Of a stretch of DNA of 8,431 nucleotides, positions 1-6,307 are shown piece by piece. Position numbers and translations under genes: made by a program. The DNA is from WHTB01 sp050699035 (GTDB lineage Bacteria > Actinomycetota > Actinomycetes > Propionibacteriales > Nocardioidaceae). The notes below the pieces were generated by a model. It was given only the letters and a program-made list of their open reading frames with translations. It ran no database searches and was not told the origin of the DNA. Numbering within the stretch: the first letter of the stretch is position 1; the number at the start of each line of letters is the position of its first letter. The DNA is taken from assembly GCA_050699035.1 (NCBI GenBank), contig JBOHDE010000173.1, positions 1 to 8,431 of the forward strand, in the 5' to 3' direction.

Positions 1-1
1 G

Positions 2-835
2 GTCCACGAGGCGGTGCTGCTGTTCGGCCGCGAGGTCGCGTTCGGCACCGCCGAGGTGTACGCCCGGGCGGCCGAGATGCGCGGTGCCTGGGACGCCCGG
101 CTGGAGGCCCTCGTCGTCGACTCCGTGTTGCGCGGCGAGGCAGACGACGCGGTACGGTCCCGCGCCGCGGCGCTCGGGTGGGAGTCCGAGAGCCGGGTCG
201 TCGTCGTACTCGGGCGCGCGCCCTCACGAACGGCCGGTAACGCCGGAGGCGGGGAGCTGGCGGTCGACGAGGTACGCCGCTCCGCCCGCAGCCAGGGTCT
301 CGATGCCCTGTGCGCGGTCCAGGGTGACCGCCTGGTCGTCGTACTCGGAGGTGTGGACGATCCCGACAAAGCGGCCGGAAGCATCGCCGGGCACTTCGGC
401 GACGGTGCGGTCGTCGTCGGCCCGCTCGTCGCGGATCTGCTCAGCGCCAACGTCTCGGCCCGGGCCGCTGTCGCCGGCCTGCGGGCCGCGAACGGCTGGC
501 CGGCCGCACCCAGGCCGGTGTCGAGCGACGACCTCTTCCCGGAGCGGGCGCTGGCCGGTGACGGACACGCCCGGCGCCAGCTCGTCCAGGATGTGTATGC
601 ACCGTTGGTGACAGCGGGCCCCACGATTCTCGACACGACGGCGGCGTTCCTCGAGTCGGGCGGCTCGATCGAGGCAACGGCGCGCGCCCTTTTCGTCCAC
701 CCCAACACCGTCCGCTACCGGCTACGTCGCGTCGCCGAGCTGACCGGCCTGTCCCCCAACGACCAACGGCACGCGTACACGTTGCGGATCGCGCTCACCC
801 TCGGCCGGCTGATGTCGGCCGACACCTCCCGGTAA
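2..835 (+). CDS. fasR: PucR/CdaR-family transcriptional regulator, FasR-like (5' truncated)
   Basis: This is the C-terminal part of a regulator. The frame is open to the first base of the window, so the GTG at 14 is probably an internal valine and the true start lies upstream. About 277 residues are visible; relatives have roughly 400. Nucleotides about 194-425 encode two beta-strand-rich segments (RVVVVLGRA, DRLVVVLGG), as in the degenerate GGDEF-like domain of CdaR/PucR proteins. Nucleotides about 665-808 encode the C-terminal PucR-type helix-turn-helix, with the signature ALFVHPNTVRYRLRRV. A PucR-type protein directly upstream of fabD is the arrangement known for FasR in Streptomyces, an activator of the fab operon, and for Rv2242 in Mycobacterium tuberculosis. 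The role in activating fabD-fabH-acpP-fabF is inferred from this synteny. It is separated from fabD by 90 bases that contain a palindrome (841-859). The family call is firm; the FasR name rests on context. Confidence 0.85.
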   Translation, partial: VHEAVLLFGREVAFGTAEVYARAAEMRGAWDARLEALVVDSVLRGEADDAVRSRAAALGWESESRVVVVLGRAPSRTAGNAGGGELAVDEVRRSARSQGLDALCAVQGDRLVVVLGGVDDPDKAAGSIAGHFGDGAVVVGPLVADLLSANVSARAAVAGLRAANGWPAAPRPVSSDDLFPERALAGDGHARRQLVQDVYAPLVTAGPTILDTTAAFLESGGSIEATARALFVHPNTVRYRLRRVAELTGLSPNDQRHAYTLRIALTLGRLMSADTSR

Positions 836-840
836 CCCGC

Positions 841-859
841 TTTGTGCGAACCCTACAAA
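841..859. promoter_or_regulatory. Candidate operator: TTTGT-N9-ACAAA palindrome
   Basis: Perfect 5-bp arms (841-845 and 855-859) are separated by 9 bases, giving a centre-to-centre spacing of about 14 bases. The site starts 6 bases after the fasR stop and lies 67 bases before the fabD start, in an AT-richer patch of an otherwise GC-rich spacer. A dimeric regulator such as FasR could bind here to control the fab operon. I see no convincing -35/-10 pair next to it. The assignment is inferred from position and symmetry only. Confidence 0.45.
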
Positions 860-902
860 CGGCGCCGTGGAAATTCGTGCCGACCGTGACCATGAACGAC
901 GG

Positions 903-921
903 CCACCAGCAGGCATGGTGG
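903..921 (+). promoter_or_regulatory. Small hairpin over the fabD ribosome binding region
   Basis: CCACCA (903-908) pairs perfectly with TGGTGG (916-921) across a 7-base loop. The only Shine-Dalgarno-like bases before the fabD GTG start, GGTGGA (917-922), lie almost wholly in the 3' arm. If it folds, it would reduce ribosome access to fabD. A 6-bp hairpin is common by chance in GC-rich DNA, so the role is uncertain. Confidence 0.3.
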
Positions 922-925
922 ACAT

Positions 926-2110
926 GTGCTTGTCATCGTCGCTCCCGGCCAAGGCGCCCAGACCCCCGGCTTCCTCACGCCCTGGCTCGAGGACCCCACC
1001 TTCGCCGACCGGCTGCACTGGCTGTCTGCGGTGTCGGGCGTCGACCTCACCCACTACGGCGCCGAGGCCGACGCCGACGCGATCCGCGACACGGCCGTCG
1101 CCCAGCCCCTGCTGGTCGCCTCGAGCCTGCTCGCCGCGCTGACCTTGTTCCCGCACCCGGCCGACGCGTTCGGGCGGGTCGCCGCGGTCGCCGGCCACAG
1201 CGTCGGTGAGATCGCCGCCGCCGCCGGCGCCCGGGTGATCACCGCCGAGCAGGCGATGGTGCTGGTGCGCGAGCGCGGCAACGCGATGGCCGCCGCGGCC
1301 GCGACCACACCGACCGGCATGACGGCGCTGCTCGGCGGGGACCGCGACGAGGTGCTGGCGAAGCTCGCGGAGCACGGCCTCACCGCGGCCAACGAGAACG
1401 CCCCCGGCCAGATCGTCGCCGCGGGCACGACCGAGCAGCTGGCCCGGCTCGCCGACGACGCCCCCGCGAAAGCCCGCCTGCGTCCCCTCCAGGTGGCCGG
1501 CGCGTTCCACACCGAACACATGGCACCCGCGGTCGACGTACTCGCTCGCTATGCCCGGTCGGTGTCCACGCACGACCCCCGCACCAACTTGATCAGCAAC
1601 CGCGACGGTCAGGTCGTGCACGACGGGCAGGAGGTCCTGAAGCGGATCGTCACGCAGGTGCGCAACCCGGTGCGCTGGGACCTCTGCATGCAGACCATGT
1701 CCGACCTCGGCATCACCGGGATGCTGGAGATGCCGCCGGCCGGGACGCTCACCGGTATCGCCCGGCGCGCACTGCCCGACATCGAGACGTTCGCCCTGAA
1801 GACCCCCGACCAGCTCGACGACGCCCGCGCGTTCGTCGACAAGCACGGCGCCGTGTCGCCACTCGACGCCTCGCCCACCTGGCGGCTGCTCGTCGCGCCG
1901 GCCAAGGGCACCTTCCACAAGGACGGCGAGCTGCCCGAGGGCAGCCGGCTCGACCATGGCGCGGCGGTCGGCGCCGTCGCCAGCCTGCGCGACTCGCTGC
2001 CCGTCGTCGCACCGCACGGCGGCAACATCGTCGAGTGGCTCGTCGAGGACGGTGACCTGGTCTCGCCCGGCCAGCCGTTGGTCCGACTGCACCCGGAGGC
2101 CGGAGAATGA
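926..2110 (+). CDS. fabD: Malonyl-CoA:ACP transacylase FabD with C-terminal carrier-like domain
   Basis: FabD moves malonyl from CoA to the phosphopantetheine arm of ACP, feeding cytoplasmic fatty acid elongation. The GTG start gives MLVIVAPGQGAQTPGF, the usual actinobacterial N-terminus. No in-frame ATG/GTG upstream is better, and the ribosome binding site is weak. The catalytic parts are complete: GQGAQ (8-12), nucleophile motif GHSVGE with Ser92, carboxylate-binding Arg117 in RERG, and catalytic His195 in GAFHTEH. NPVRWDLCM (247-255) has Arg where E. coli has Gln250; as I recall, Streptomyces FabD also has Arg there. The transferase domain ends near residue 305, the length of a normal FabD (about 310). 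The protein then continues to 394 residues with a domain resembling a biotin carboxyl carrier (annotated separately). Its stop overlaps the fabH start by 4 bases (ATGA), so the two are probably translationally coupled. Identity is very secure; the extension is the odd part. Confidence 0.97.
   Translation: MLVIVAPGQGAQTPGFLTPWLEDPTFADRLHWLSAVSGVDLTHYGAEADADAIRDTAVAQPLLVASSLLAALTLFPHPADAFGRVAAVAGHSVGEIAAAAGARVITAEQAMVLVRERGNAMAAAAATTPTGMTALLGGDRDEVLAKLAEHGLTAANENAPGQIVAAGTTEQLARLADDAPAKARLRPLQVAGAFHTEHMAPAVDVLARYARSVSTHDPRTNLISNRDGQVVHDGQEVLKRIVTQVRNPVRWDLCMQTMSDLGITGMLEMPPAGTLTGIARRALPDIETFALKTPDQLDDARAFVDKHGAVSPLDASPTWRLLVAPAKGTFHKDGELPEGSRLDHGAAVGAVASLRDSLPVVAPHGGNIVEWLVEDGDLVSPGQPLVRLHPEAGE
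1877..2098 (+). other. Biotinyl/lipoyl-like domain at FabD C-terminus, modified Lys replaced by Arg
   Basis: FabD residues about 318-391 read like the barrel-sandwich domain of biotin carboxyl carrier proteins. The first strand motif LLVAPAKGTF (321-330) matches the entry strand of AccB-type domains (SPMVGTF in E. coli AccB). From residue 338 to 388 the segment can be laid on my recollection of E. coli AccB without gaps. The glycines at 339, 345, 366 and 376 coincide, and IVEWLVEDGDLVSPGQPL matches the C-terminal strand pair. The hairpin that holds biotin in AccB (EAMKM) is here ASLRD, so the modified lysine is Arg355 (codon 1988-1990). The domain should therefore not be biotinylated or lipoylated. 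Fold assignment is by eye; function is unknown. Confidence 0.72.
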
Positions 2111-3111
2111 CCACACAGATCCAGACGTCCACCGGAGCGGCGCACACGCGCATCCTCGGCATCGGCGGCTACCGCCCCTCCCGGGTCGTCAGCAACGCCG
2201 AGATCTGCGAGCATATCGACTCGTCCGACGAGTGGATCCGGACCCGCTCCGGCATCGTTGAGCGGCGCTGGGCCGAGGACCACGAGACCGTGCAGGCGAT
2301 GTCGGTCGGCGCGGCTCGTGACGCGCTGAAGCACGCCGGCGTCGCACCCGAGCAGATCGGCTGTGTGATCGTCGCGACCGTGTCCCACCTGCTGCAGACG
2401 CCTGCGGTTGCACCGCTGATCGCCACCGAGCTGGGCACGACCAAGGCGGCGGCGTTCGACATCTCGGCCGCCTGCGCCGGCTTCTGCCACGGCGTCGCGC
2501 TCGGGTCTGACATGGTCCGCGCAGGCAGCGCGAAGTACGTCCTGGCGATCGGTGTGGAGAGGCTCTCCGACATCACCGACCGCACCGACCGGGGCACGGC
2601 CTTCATCTTCGCCGACGGGGCCGGTGCCGCGGTGATCGGGCCGTCCGACGAGCCCGGGATCGGCCCGGTCGTCTGGGGGTCGGAGGGCGAGCAGTTCGAC
2701 CTGATCCGGCAGAACGAGCTGTGGCCGCAGGCCATAGACGCCGGCGACAAGGTGATGCCGACCCTGCGGATGGACGGCAACCCGGTCTTCCGCTGGGCGT
2801 CGTTCGAGATGGCCAAGATCGCCCGGGAGGCGCTCGACCTCGCCGGTGTCGCGCTCGAGGACCTCGACGCGTTCGTCCCGCACCAGGCCAACATGCGGAT
2901 CACCGACGCGATGGCCAGGGCCCTGCGGCTGCCCGACACCGTCAAGATCGCCCGCGACATCGCCACCCAGGGCAACACGTCGGCGGCCTCGGTGCCGCTG
3001 GCGATGCTGCGGATGTACGACGAGGGCACGCTGAAGAGCGGTGACTCCGCGCTGATGATCGCCTTCGGCGCGGGACTCGTCTACGCCGCCCAAGTGGTCA
3101 CCGTGCCGTAA
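2107..3111 (+). CDS. fabH: Beta-ketoacyl-ACP synthase III FabH
   Basis: FabH condenses an acyl-CoA starter with malonyl-ACP to begin fatty acid synthesis. In many actinobacteria the starters include branched acyl-CoAs; which are used here cannot be read from the sequence. The 334-residue length is typical. The Cys-His-Asn triad is visible: Cys123 in ISAACAGF, His259 in PHQAN and Asn290 in QGNTS. The N-terminal half has the usual DEWIRTRSGI motif (41-50), and the C-terminus ends with the glycine-rich AFGAGL segment (319-324). The start ATG at 2107 overlaps the fabD stop as ATGA. GGAGG at 2095-2099, inside the fabD end, gives a 7-base spacing and supports this start. It is followed by a 91-base structured spacer before acpP. 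No missing residues were noticed. Confidence 0.97.
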   Translation: MTTQIQTSTGAAHTRILGIGGYRPSRVVSNAEICEHIDSSDEWIRTRSGIVERRWAEDHETVQAMSVGAARDALKHAGVAPEQIGCVIVATVSHLLQTPAVAPLIATELGTTKAAAFDISAACAGFCHGVALGSDMVRAGSAKYVLAIGVERLSDITDRTDRGTAFIFADGAGAAVIGPSDEPGIGPVVWGSEGEQFDLIRQNELWPQAIDAGDKVMPTLRMDGNPVFRWASFEMAKIAREALDLAGVALEDLDAFVPHQANMRITDAMARALRLPDTVKIARDIATQGNTSAASVPLAMLRMYDEGTLKSGDSALMIAFGAGLVYAAQVVTVP

Positions 3112-3129
3112 GGCACGTACCCGCAGACT

Positions 3130-3165
3130 TCCGCGCCCGGCGCGGAGCCGTCCGCTCCGGCGGAC
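3130..3165 (+). promoter_or_regulatory. Two tandem RNA hairpins in the fabH-acpP spacer
   Basis: Two perfect stems lie 3 bases apart. TCCGCG (3130-3135) pairs with CGCGGA (3141-3146) over a 5-base loop that can gain a further C-G pair. GTCCGC (3150-3155) pairs with GCGGAC (3160-3165) over the loop TCCG. No T-run follows, so a classical intrinsic terminator is unlikely. They stand 23 bases before the acpP Shine-Dalgarno sequence AAGGAG. They could block 3' exonucleases or mark an mRNA processing point, helping the level of acpP message differ from that of fabD-fabH. Pairing is read directly; the role is inferred. Confidence 0.5.
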
Positions 3166-3202
3166 AACCGACCGGCAGCCAACCACCGAAGGAGAACACA
3201 GC

Positions 3203-3451
3203 ATGGCTACCACCGAGGAGATCCGCGCCGACCTGGCGGAGATCGTCAACGAGGTCGCGGGCATCCCCGCCGACGACGTGCAGCTCGACAAGTCCTTCAC
3301 CGACGACCTGGACGTCGACTCGCTGTCGATGGTCGAGGTCGTGGTGGCGGCCGAGGAGAAGTTCGGCGTCAAGATCCCCGACGACGAGGTCAAGAACCTC
3401 AAGACCGTCGGTGACGCCGTGGCCTTCATCGAGCAGGCCCCGCGGGCCTGA
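3203..3451 (+). CDS. acpP: Acyl carrier protein
   Basis: This acidic 82-residue protein carries growing acyl chains on a 4'-phosphopantetheine arm and is the shared partner of FabD, FabH and FabF. The attachment serine is Ser40 in the motif DVDSLSMVE, at the start of helix 2. Helix 2 and 3 residues VVVAAEEKFGVKIPDDEV follow the ACP pattern, and the protein is very close to Streptomyces AcpP as I recall it. A strong Shine-Dalgarno sequence AAGGAG (3189-3194) lies 8 bases before the ATG, consistent with the high expression expected for ACP. Unlike its tightly packed neighbours it is set off by spacers of 91 bases upstream and 87 bases downstream, both rich in RNA hairpins. It needs activation by a phosphopantetheinyl transferase, which is not encoded in this window. 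Confidence 0.98.
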   Translation: MATTEEIRADLAEIVNEVAGIPADDVQLDKSFTDDLDVDSLSMVEVVVAAEEKFGVKIPDDEVKNLKTVGDAVAFIEQAPRA

Positions 3452-3461
3452 CCGGCGAGGA

Positions 3462-3492
3462 GTCCTGCGGGCCGGCCAGCGGCTCGCAGGAC
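3462..3492 (+). promoter_or_regulatory. 13-bp hairpin between acpP and fabF (attenuator or stabiliser candidate)
   Basis: Bases 3462-3474 pair continuously with 3480-3492 (12 Watson-Crick pairs and one G-U) around a 5-base loop (GCCAG). The hairpin starts 10 bases after the acpP stop. It is followed by a C- and A-rich stretch with no T-run, so it does not look like a canonical terminator, although actinobacterial terminators often lack U-tails. It could end some transcripts after acpP or protect the acpP 3' end, reducing fabF and accD output relative to acpP. The pairing is certain; the role is inferred. Confidence 0.55.
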
Positions 3493-3538
3493 ACCCGGAC
3501 CACACCCGTACTCCCCGAACAGCTGAGGTGACGAGTAG

Positions 3539-4777
3539 ATGAGCAGCAGACGCGTTGTCGTGACCGGGATGGGCATGACGTCCCCCCTGGGTGGCGACGT
3601 GCCCAGCACCTGGGAGGCCATGCTCGCCGGCCGGTCCGGCGTCCGGCGGCTCGAGGACGCGTGGGCCGAGGAGCTGCCGGTGCAGATCGCCGCCCGAGTT
3701 GCAGTCGAGCCGAGTGAGGTGCTCGAGCGGGTGAAGGCGCGCCGGCTGGACCGCTCCGCCCAGTTCGCCGTCGTCGCCGCGATGGAGGCCTGGGCCGACT
3801 CGGGCCTCACCGACACGACTGTCGACCCGGAGCGGATGGGTGTCGCCCTGGCCTCCGGCATCGGTGGCGTCACGACCCTGCTGAGCAACTACGACACGCT
3901 CAAGGAGAAGGGCCCGCGGCGGGTCTCGCCGCTGGCCATCCCGATGCTGATGCCGAACGCCCCCGCCGCACAGGTCGCCCTGCTGGTCGGGGCGAAGGCC
4001 GGGGTCAACACGCCGGTATCCGCCTGCGCGTCCGGCAACGAGGGCGTCGCGCTCGGCGTCGACCAGATCCGGCTCGGCCGCGCCGACGTCGTACTCGTAG
4101 GTGGCACCGAGGCAGCGATCCACGCACTTCCGATGGCTGCCTTCGGGCAGATGATGGCGCTGTCGAAGCGCAACGACGAGCCCGAGCGCGCCTCCCGTCC
4201 CTGGGACGCCGACCGGGACGGCTTCGTACTCGGCGAAGGTGCCGGGGTGCTGGTGATCGAATCGGAAGAGCACGCGAAGGCGCGTGGGGCCCGCATCTAC
4301 GCCGAGGTCCGCGGCGCCGGCATCACCGCGGACTCGCACGACATCGCCCAGCCCGACCCGGAGGGCCGTGGCGGGTCGCGGGCGATCCTGCGAGCCCTGC
4401 AGGAGTCCGACCTCGCCGCGTCCGACATCGTGCACATCAACGCGCATGCGACGTCGACACCGCTCGGCGATCTCGCCGAGGGCCTGATGGTCCACAGCAC
4501 GCTCGGCGCGCAGGCCGACCGGGTGGTGGTCACGAGTACGAAGTCGATGACCGGGCACCTCCTCGGCGGCGCGGGCGCCATCGAGTCGATCGCCACCGTG
4601 CTCGCCCTGCACCACCGGGTCGCGCCACCGACGATCAACCTCGACAAGCAGGACACCGGCGTCGACCTCGACATCGCCACCTCGCCCCGCAAGCTACCGG
4701 CGGGCGACATCGCCGCGCTCAACAACTCCTTCGGCTTCGGCGGCGCCAATGTCGCAGTCGCCTTCGCCAGCGTCTGA
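3539..4777 (+). CDS. fabF: Beta-ketoacyl-ACP synthase II FabF
   Basis: FabF condenses malonyl-ACP with a growing acyl-ACP, the elongation step of type II fatty acid synthesis. The 412-residue protein is full length and carries the Cys-His-His triad at the same numbers as in E. coli FabF: Cys163 (SACASG), His303 (NAHATSTPLGD) and His340 (TKSMTGH). Phe400 in NSFGFGGAN corresponds to the gatekeeper phenylalanine at the active-site entrance. GAGGTGA (3525-3531), complementary to the end of 16S rRNA over 7 bases, sits 7 bases before the ATG and fixes the start. The upstream spacer contains a 13-bp hairpin; accD follows 13 bases downstream. The KasA/KasB proteins of mycobacteria occupy the same place in their operon. 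Only one elongating synthase is present here. A polyketide synthase role is unlikely given the complete fab context. Confidence 0.96.
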   Translation: MSSRRVVVTGMGMTSPLGGDVPSTWEAMLAGRSGVRRLEDAWAEELPVQIAARVAVEPSEVLERVKARRLDRSAQFAVVAAMEAWADSGLTDTTVDPERMGVALASGIGGVTTLLSNYDTLKEKGPRRVSPLAIPMLMPNAPAAQVALLVGAKAGVNTPVSACASGNEGVALGVDQIRLGRADVVLVGGTEAAIHALPMAAFGQMMALSKRNDEPERASRPWDADRDGFVLGEGAGVLVIESEEHAKARGARIYAEVRGAGITADSHDIAQPDPEGRGGSRAILRALQESDLAASDIVHINAHATSTPLGDLAEGLMVHSTLGAQADRVVVTSTKSMTGHLLGGAGAIESIATVLALHHRVAPPTINLDKQDTGVDLDIATSPRKLPAGDIAALNNSFGFGGANVAVAFASV

Positions 4778-4779
4778 TC

Positions 4780-4784
4780 GGGGA
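4780..4784 (+). promoter_or_regulatory. Ribosome binding site supporting the accD start at 4791
   Basis: GGGGA lies 6 bases before the ATG at 4791, in the short gap after the fabF stop. The same frame also has an ATG at 4749 inside fabF, which would add 14 residues of low-complexity sequence. That start has no good Shine-Dalgarno match, so 4791 is preferred. Confidence 0.55.
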
Positions 4785-4790
4785 CCCGCC

Positions 4791-6239
4791 ATGACGACCA
4801 CCAAGCCCGAGCCCACGGCGGCGGCGAGGAAGCCGAAGCTCCCGCGTGCCGACGACCCGCGCAACCCGAACAAGCGGCTGGCAGCGCTGTTCGACGAGGG
4901 CAGTCTCGAGCTGGTCAGCGAGGACGACGACTCCGGCATGCTCGCCGCCGTCGGCACGGTCGAGGGCGCCCCGGTCGTCGCGTTCTGCTCCGACGCCACC
5001 GTGATGGGCGGCGCGATGGGTTACCAGGGCTGCAAAGTCGTGGTCCGCGCGTACGAGCGGGCGGTGGCCGACGGCGTGCCGATCGTCGGCCTGTGGCACT
5101 CCGGTGGCGCCCGGCTCGCCGAGGGCGTGCTGTCCCTGCACGCGGTCGGCGAGATCTTCCACGCGATGACGACGGCGTCGGGGTCGATCCCGCAGATCTC
5201 CGTGGTGCTCGGTCCCGCGGCCGGCGGCGCCGCGTACGGGCCGGCGCTGACCGACGTGGTCATCCTCGGTCCTGAGGGCCGGATCTTCGTGACCGGTCCC
5301 GAGGTCGTGCGCTCGGTCACCGGTGAGAACGTCGACATGCTGCGGCTCGGCGGACCCGAGCCGCACGGTCGCCGCTCCGGCGTCGTCCACGTGCTGACCG
5401 ACAGCGAGGACCAGGCCATCGACGAGGCGCGACGGCTGGCGGCGCTGCTCGGAGTGCCGGGCGACCTGGACCCGGCCGCGATCGAGGACATCGACCTCGG
5501 GGCTCTGCTCCCCGACTCGCCGAAGCGCGCGTACGACGTCCACCCACTTGTCGGCGCCGTGCTCGACGAGGGCAGCGCGCTCGAGCTGCATGGCCGCTGG
5601 GCGCCGAACATCTGCACGGCGCTGGGTCGCTTCGGCGGCCGCACGGTCGGCGTGGTCGCGAACAACCCGCTGCGCCTCGGCGGCTGCCTCGACTCGCTGT
5701 CGGCGGAGAAGGCGTCGCGGTTCGTCCGCATGTGCGACGCGTTCGGCGTGCCGCTGATCGTGCTGGTCGACGTGCCCGGCTATCTGCCCGGCGTCGGCCA
5801 GGAGTGGGACGGCGTCGTGCGCCGCGGCGCCAAGCTCCTGCACGCGTTCTCCGAGTGCTCGGTGCCGCGGGTGACGCTGGTGACGCGCAAGGCGTACGGC
5901 GGCGCGTACATCGCGATGAACGCCCGATCGCTGGGTGCCACCAAGGTGTTCGCCTGGCCGGGTGCGGAGATCGCCGTGATGGGCGCGGTGGCGGCCGTAC
6001 GCATCCTGCACCGGCGCAAACTAGCCGAGGTCACGCCGGACATCCGGCCGCAGGTCGAGGCCGAGCTGGCGGTCGAGCACGAGAAGATCGCCGGCGGTGT
6101 CGACAAGGCCGTCGAGATCGGTGTCGTCGACGCGGTCGTTGACCCGGCGACGACGCGCGGCCGGATCGCGGCGACGATCGCCGACGCGCTGGCCGCCTCC
6201 GGGCCAGTCCGCGGGCAGCACGGCAACATCCCGCTCTGA
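4791..6239 (+). CDS. accD6: Acyl-CoA carboxylase beta subunit (carboxyltransferase), AccD6 type
   Basis: This is the carboxyltransferase of a biotin-dependent acyl-CoA carboxylase. It passes CO2 from biotin on a partner alpha subunit to acetyl-CoA (or propionyl-CoA), giving the malonyl-CoA that FabD uses. At 482 residues it has the size of the actinobacterial/propionyl-CoA carboxylase beta family and lacks the N-terminal zinc finger of E. coli AccD. Both crotonase-like halves are present. The N half has DATVMGGAMG (68-77), WHSGGARLAEG (102-112) and GPAAGGAAYGPAL (141-153). The C half has NNPLRLGGCL (291-300), DVPGYLPGVGQEW (327-339) and RKAYGGAYIAMN (366-377). These glycine pairs form the oxyanion holes. 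The C-terminal HGNIPL closely resembles M. tuberculosis AccD6, which lies at the end of the fabD-acpM-kasA-kasB operon. Residues 1-25 are charged and proline/alanine-rich, probably disordered. The biotinylated alpha subunit (AccA3-like) and any epsilon subunit must be encoded elsewhere. Acetyl- versus propionyl-CoA preference is not settled by eye. Confidence 0.92.
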   Translation: MTTTKPEPTAAARKPKLPRADDPRNPNKRLAALFDEGSLELVSEDDDSGMLAAVGTVEGAPVVAFCSDATVMGGAMGYQGCKVVVRAYERAVADGVPIVGLWHSGGARLAEGVLSLHAVGEIFHAMTTASGSIPQISVVLGPAAGGAAYGPALTDVVILGPEGRIFVTGPEVVRSVTGENVDMLRLGGPEPHGRRSGVVHVLTDSEDQAIDEARRLAALLGVPGDLDPAAIEDIDLGALLPDSPKRAYDVHPLVGAVLDEGSALELHGRWAPNICTALGRFGGRTVGVVANNPLRLGGCLDSLSAEKASRFVRMCDAFGVPLIVLVDVPGYLPGVGQEWDGVVRRGAKLLHAFSECSVPRVTLVTRKAYGGAYIAMNARSLGATKVFAWPGAEIAVMGAVAAVRILHRRKLAEVTPDIRPQVEAELAVEHEKIAGGVDKAVEIGVVDAVVDPATTRGRIAATIADALAASGPVRGQHGNIPL

Positions 6240-6254
6240 CCGGCCGAGAACTTC

Positions 6255-6307
6255 TGGTACGGGGCGCCCCCGTTCCAATAGGTTTGGAACGGGGGCGCCC
6301 CGTACCA
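6255..6307. terminator. Perfect 23-bp inverted repeat between convergent genes
   Basis: Bases 6255-6277 are the exact reverse complement of 6285-6307, with a 7-base loop (ATAGGTT). The stem is mostly G-C and symmetric, so it can fold in RNA from either strand. It starts 16 bases after the accD stop and ends 31 bases from the stop of the converging xanthine dehydrogenase gene. This is where a bidirectional terminator is expected. No T-run follows in either direction, which is common for actinobacterial terminators. A dispersed palindromic repeat is the alternative. Confidence 0.75.

Noticed and set aside
200..352. Repeated GTCGTCGTACTCGG stretches in the regulator gene
   Set aside because: They encode two similar beta strands (VVVLG) and reflect codon preference; there is no sign of a functional DNA repeat.
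1673..1675. Arg at FabD position 250 instead of the E. coli Gln250
   Set aside because: NPVRWD is, to my recollection, the usual actinobacterial sequence, so it is a lineage feature and not a defect.
722..2116. 464-codon minus-strand open frame antisense to fabD
   Set aside because: Opposite a gene with a complete FabD active site; the translation resembles no family.
1609..3888. 759-codon open frame on the minus strand across fabD, fabH, acpP and part of fabF
   Set aside because: It is antisense to several genes with complete catalytic motifs, spans their boundaries, and has a biased composition typical of shadow frames in GC-rich DNA.
3098..4615. 505-codon minus-strand open frame antisense to acpP and fabF
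   Set aside because: Shadow of fabF: no recognisable motif, rich in Arg/Gly/His, and crosses the structured spacers.
4749..4790. Upstream ATG that would extend accD by 14 residues into fabF
   Set aside because: No good ribosome binding site, low-complexity added residues, and a better-placed ATG with GGGGA at 4791.
4719..6011. 430-codon minus-strand open frame antisense to accD
   Set aside because: Low-complexity Arg/His/Asp-rich translation opposite a clear carboxyltransferase gene.
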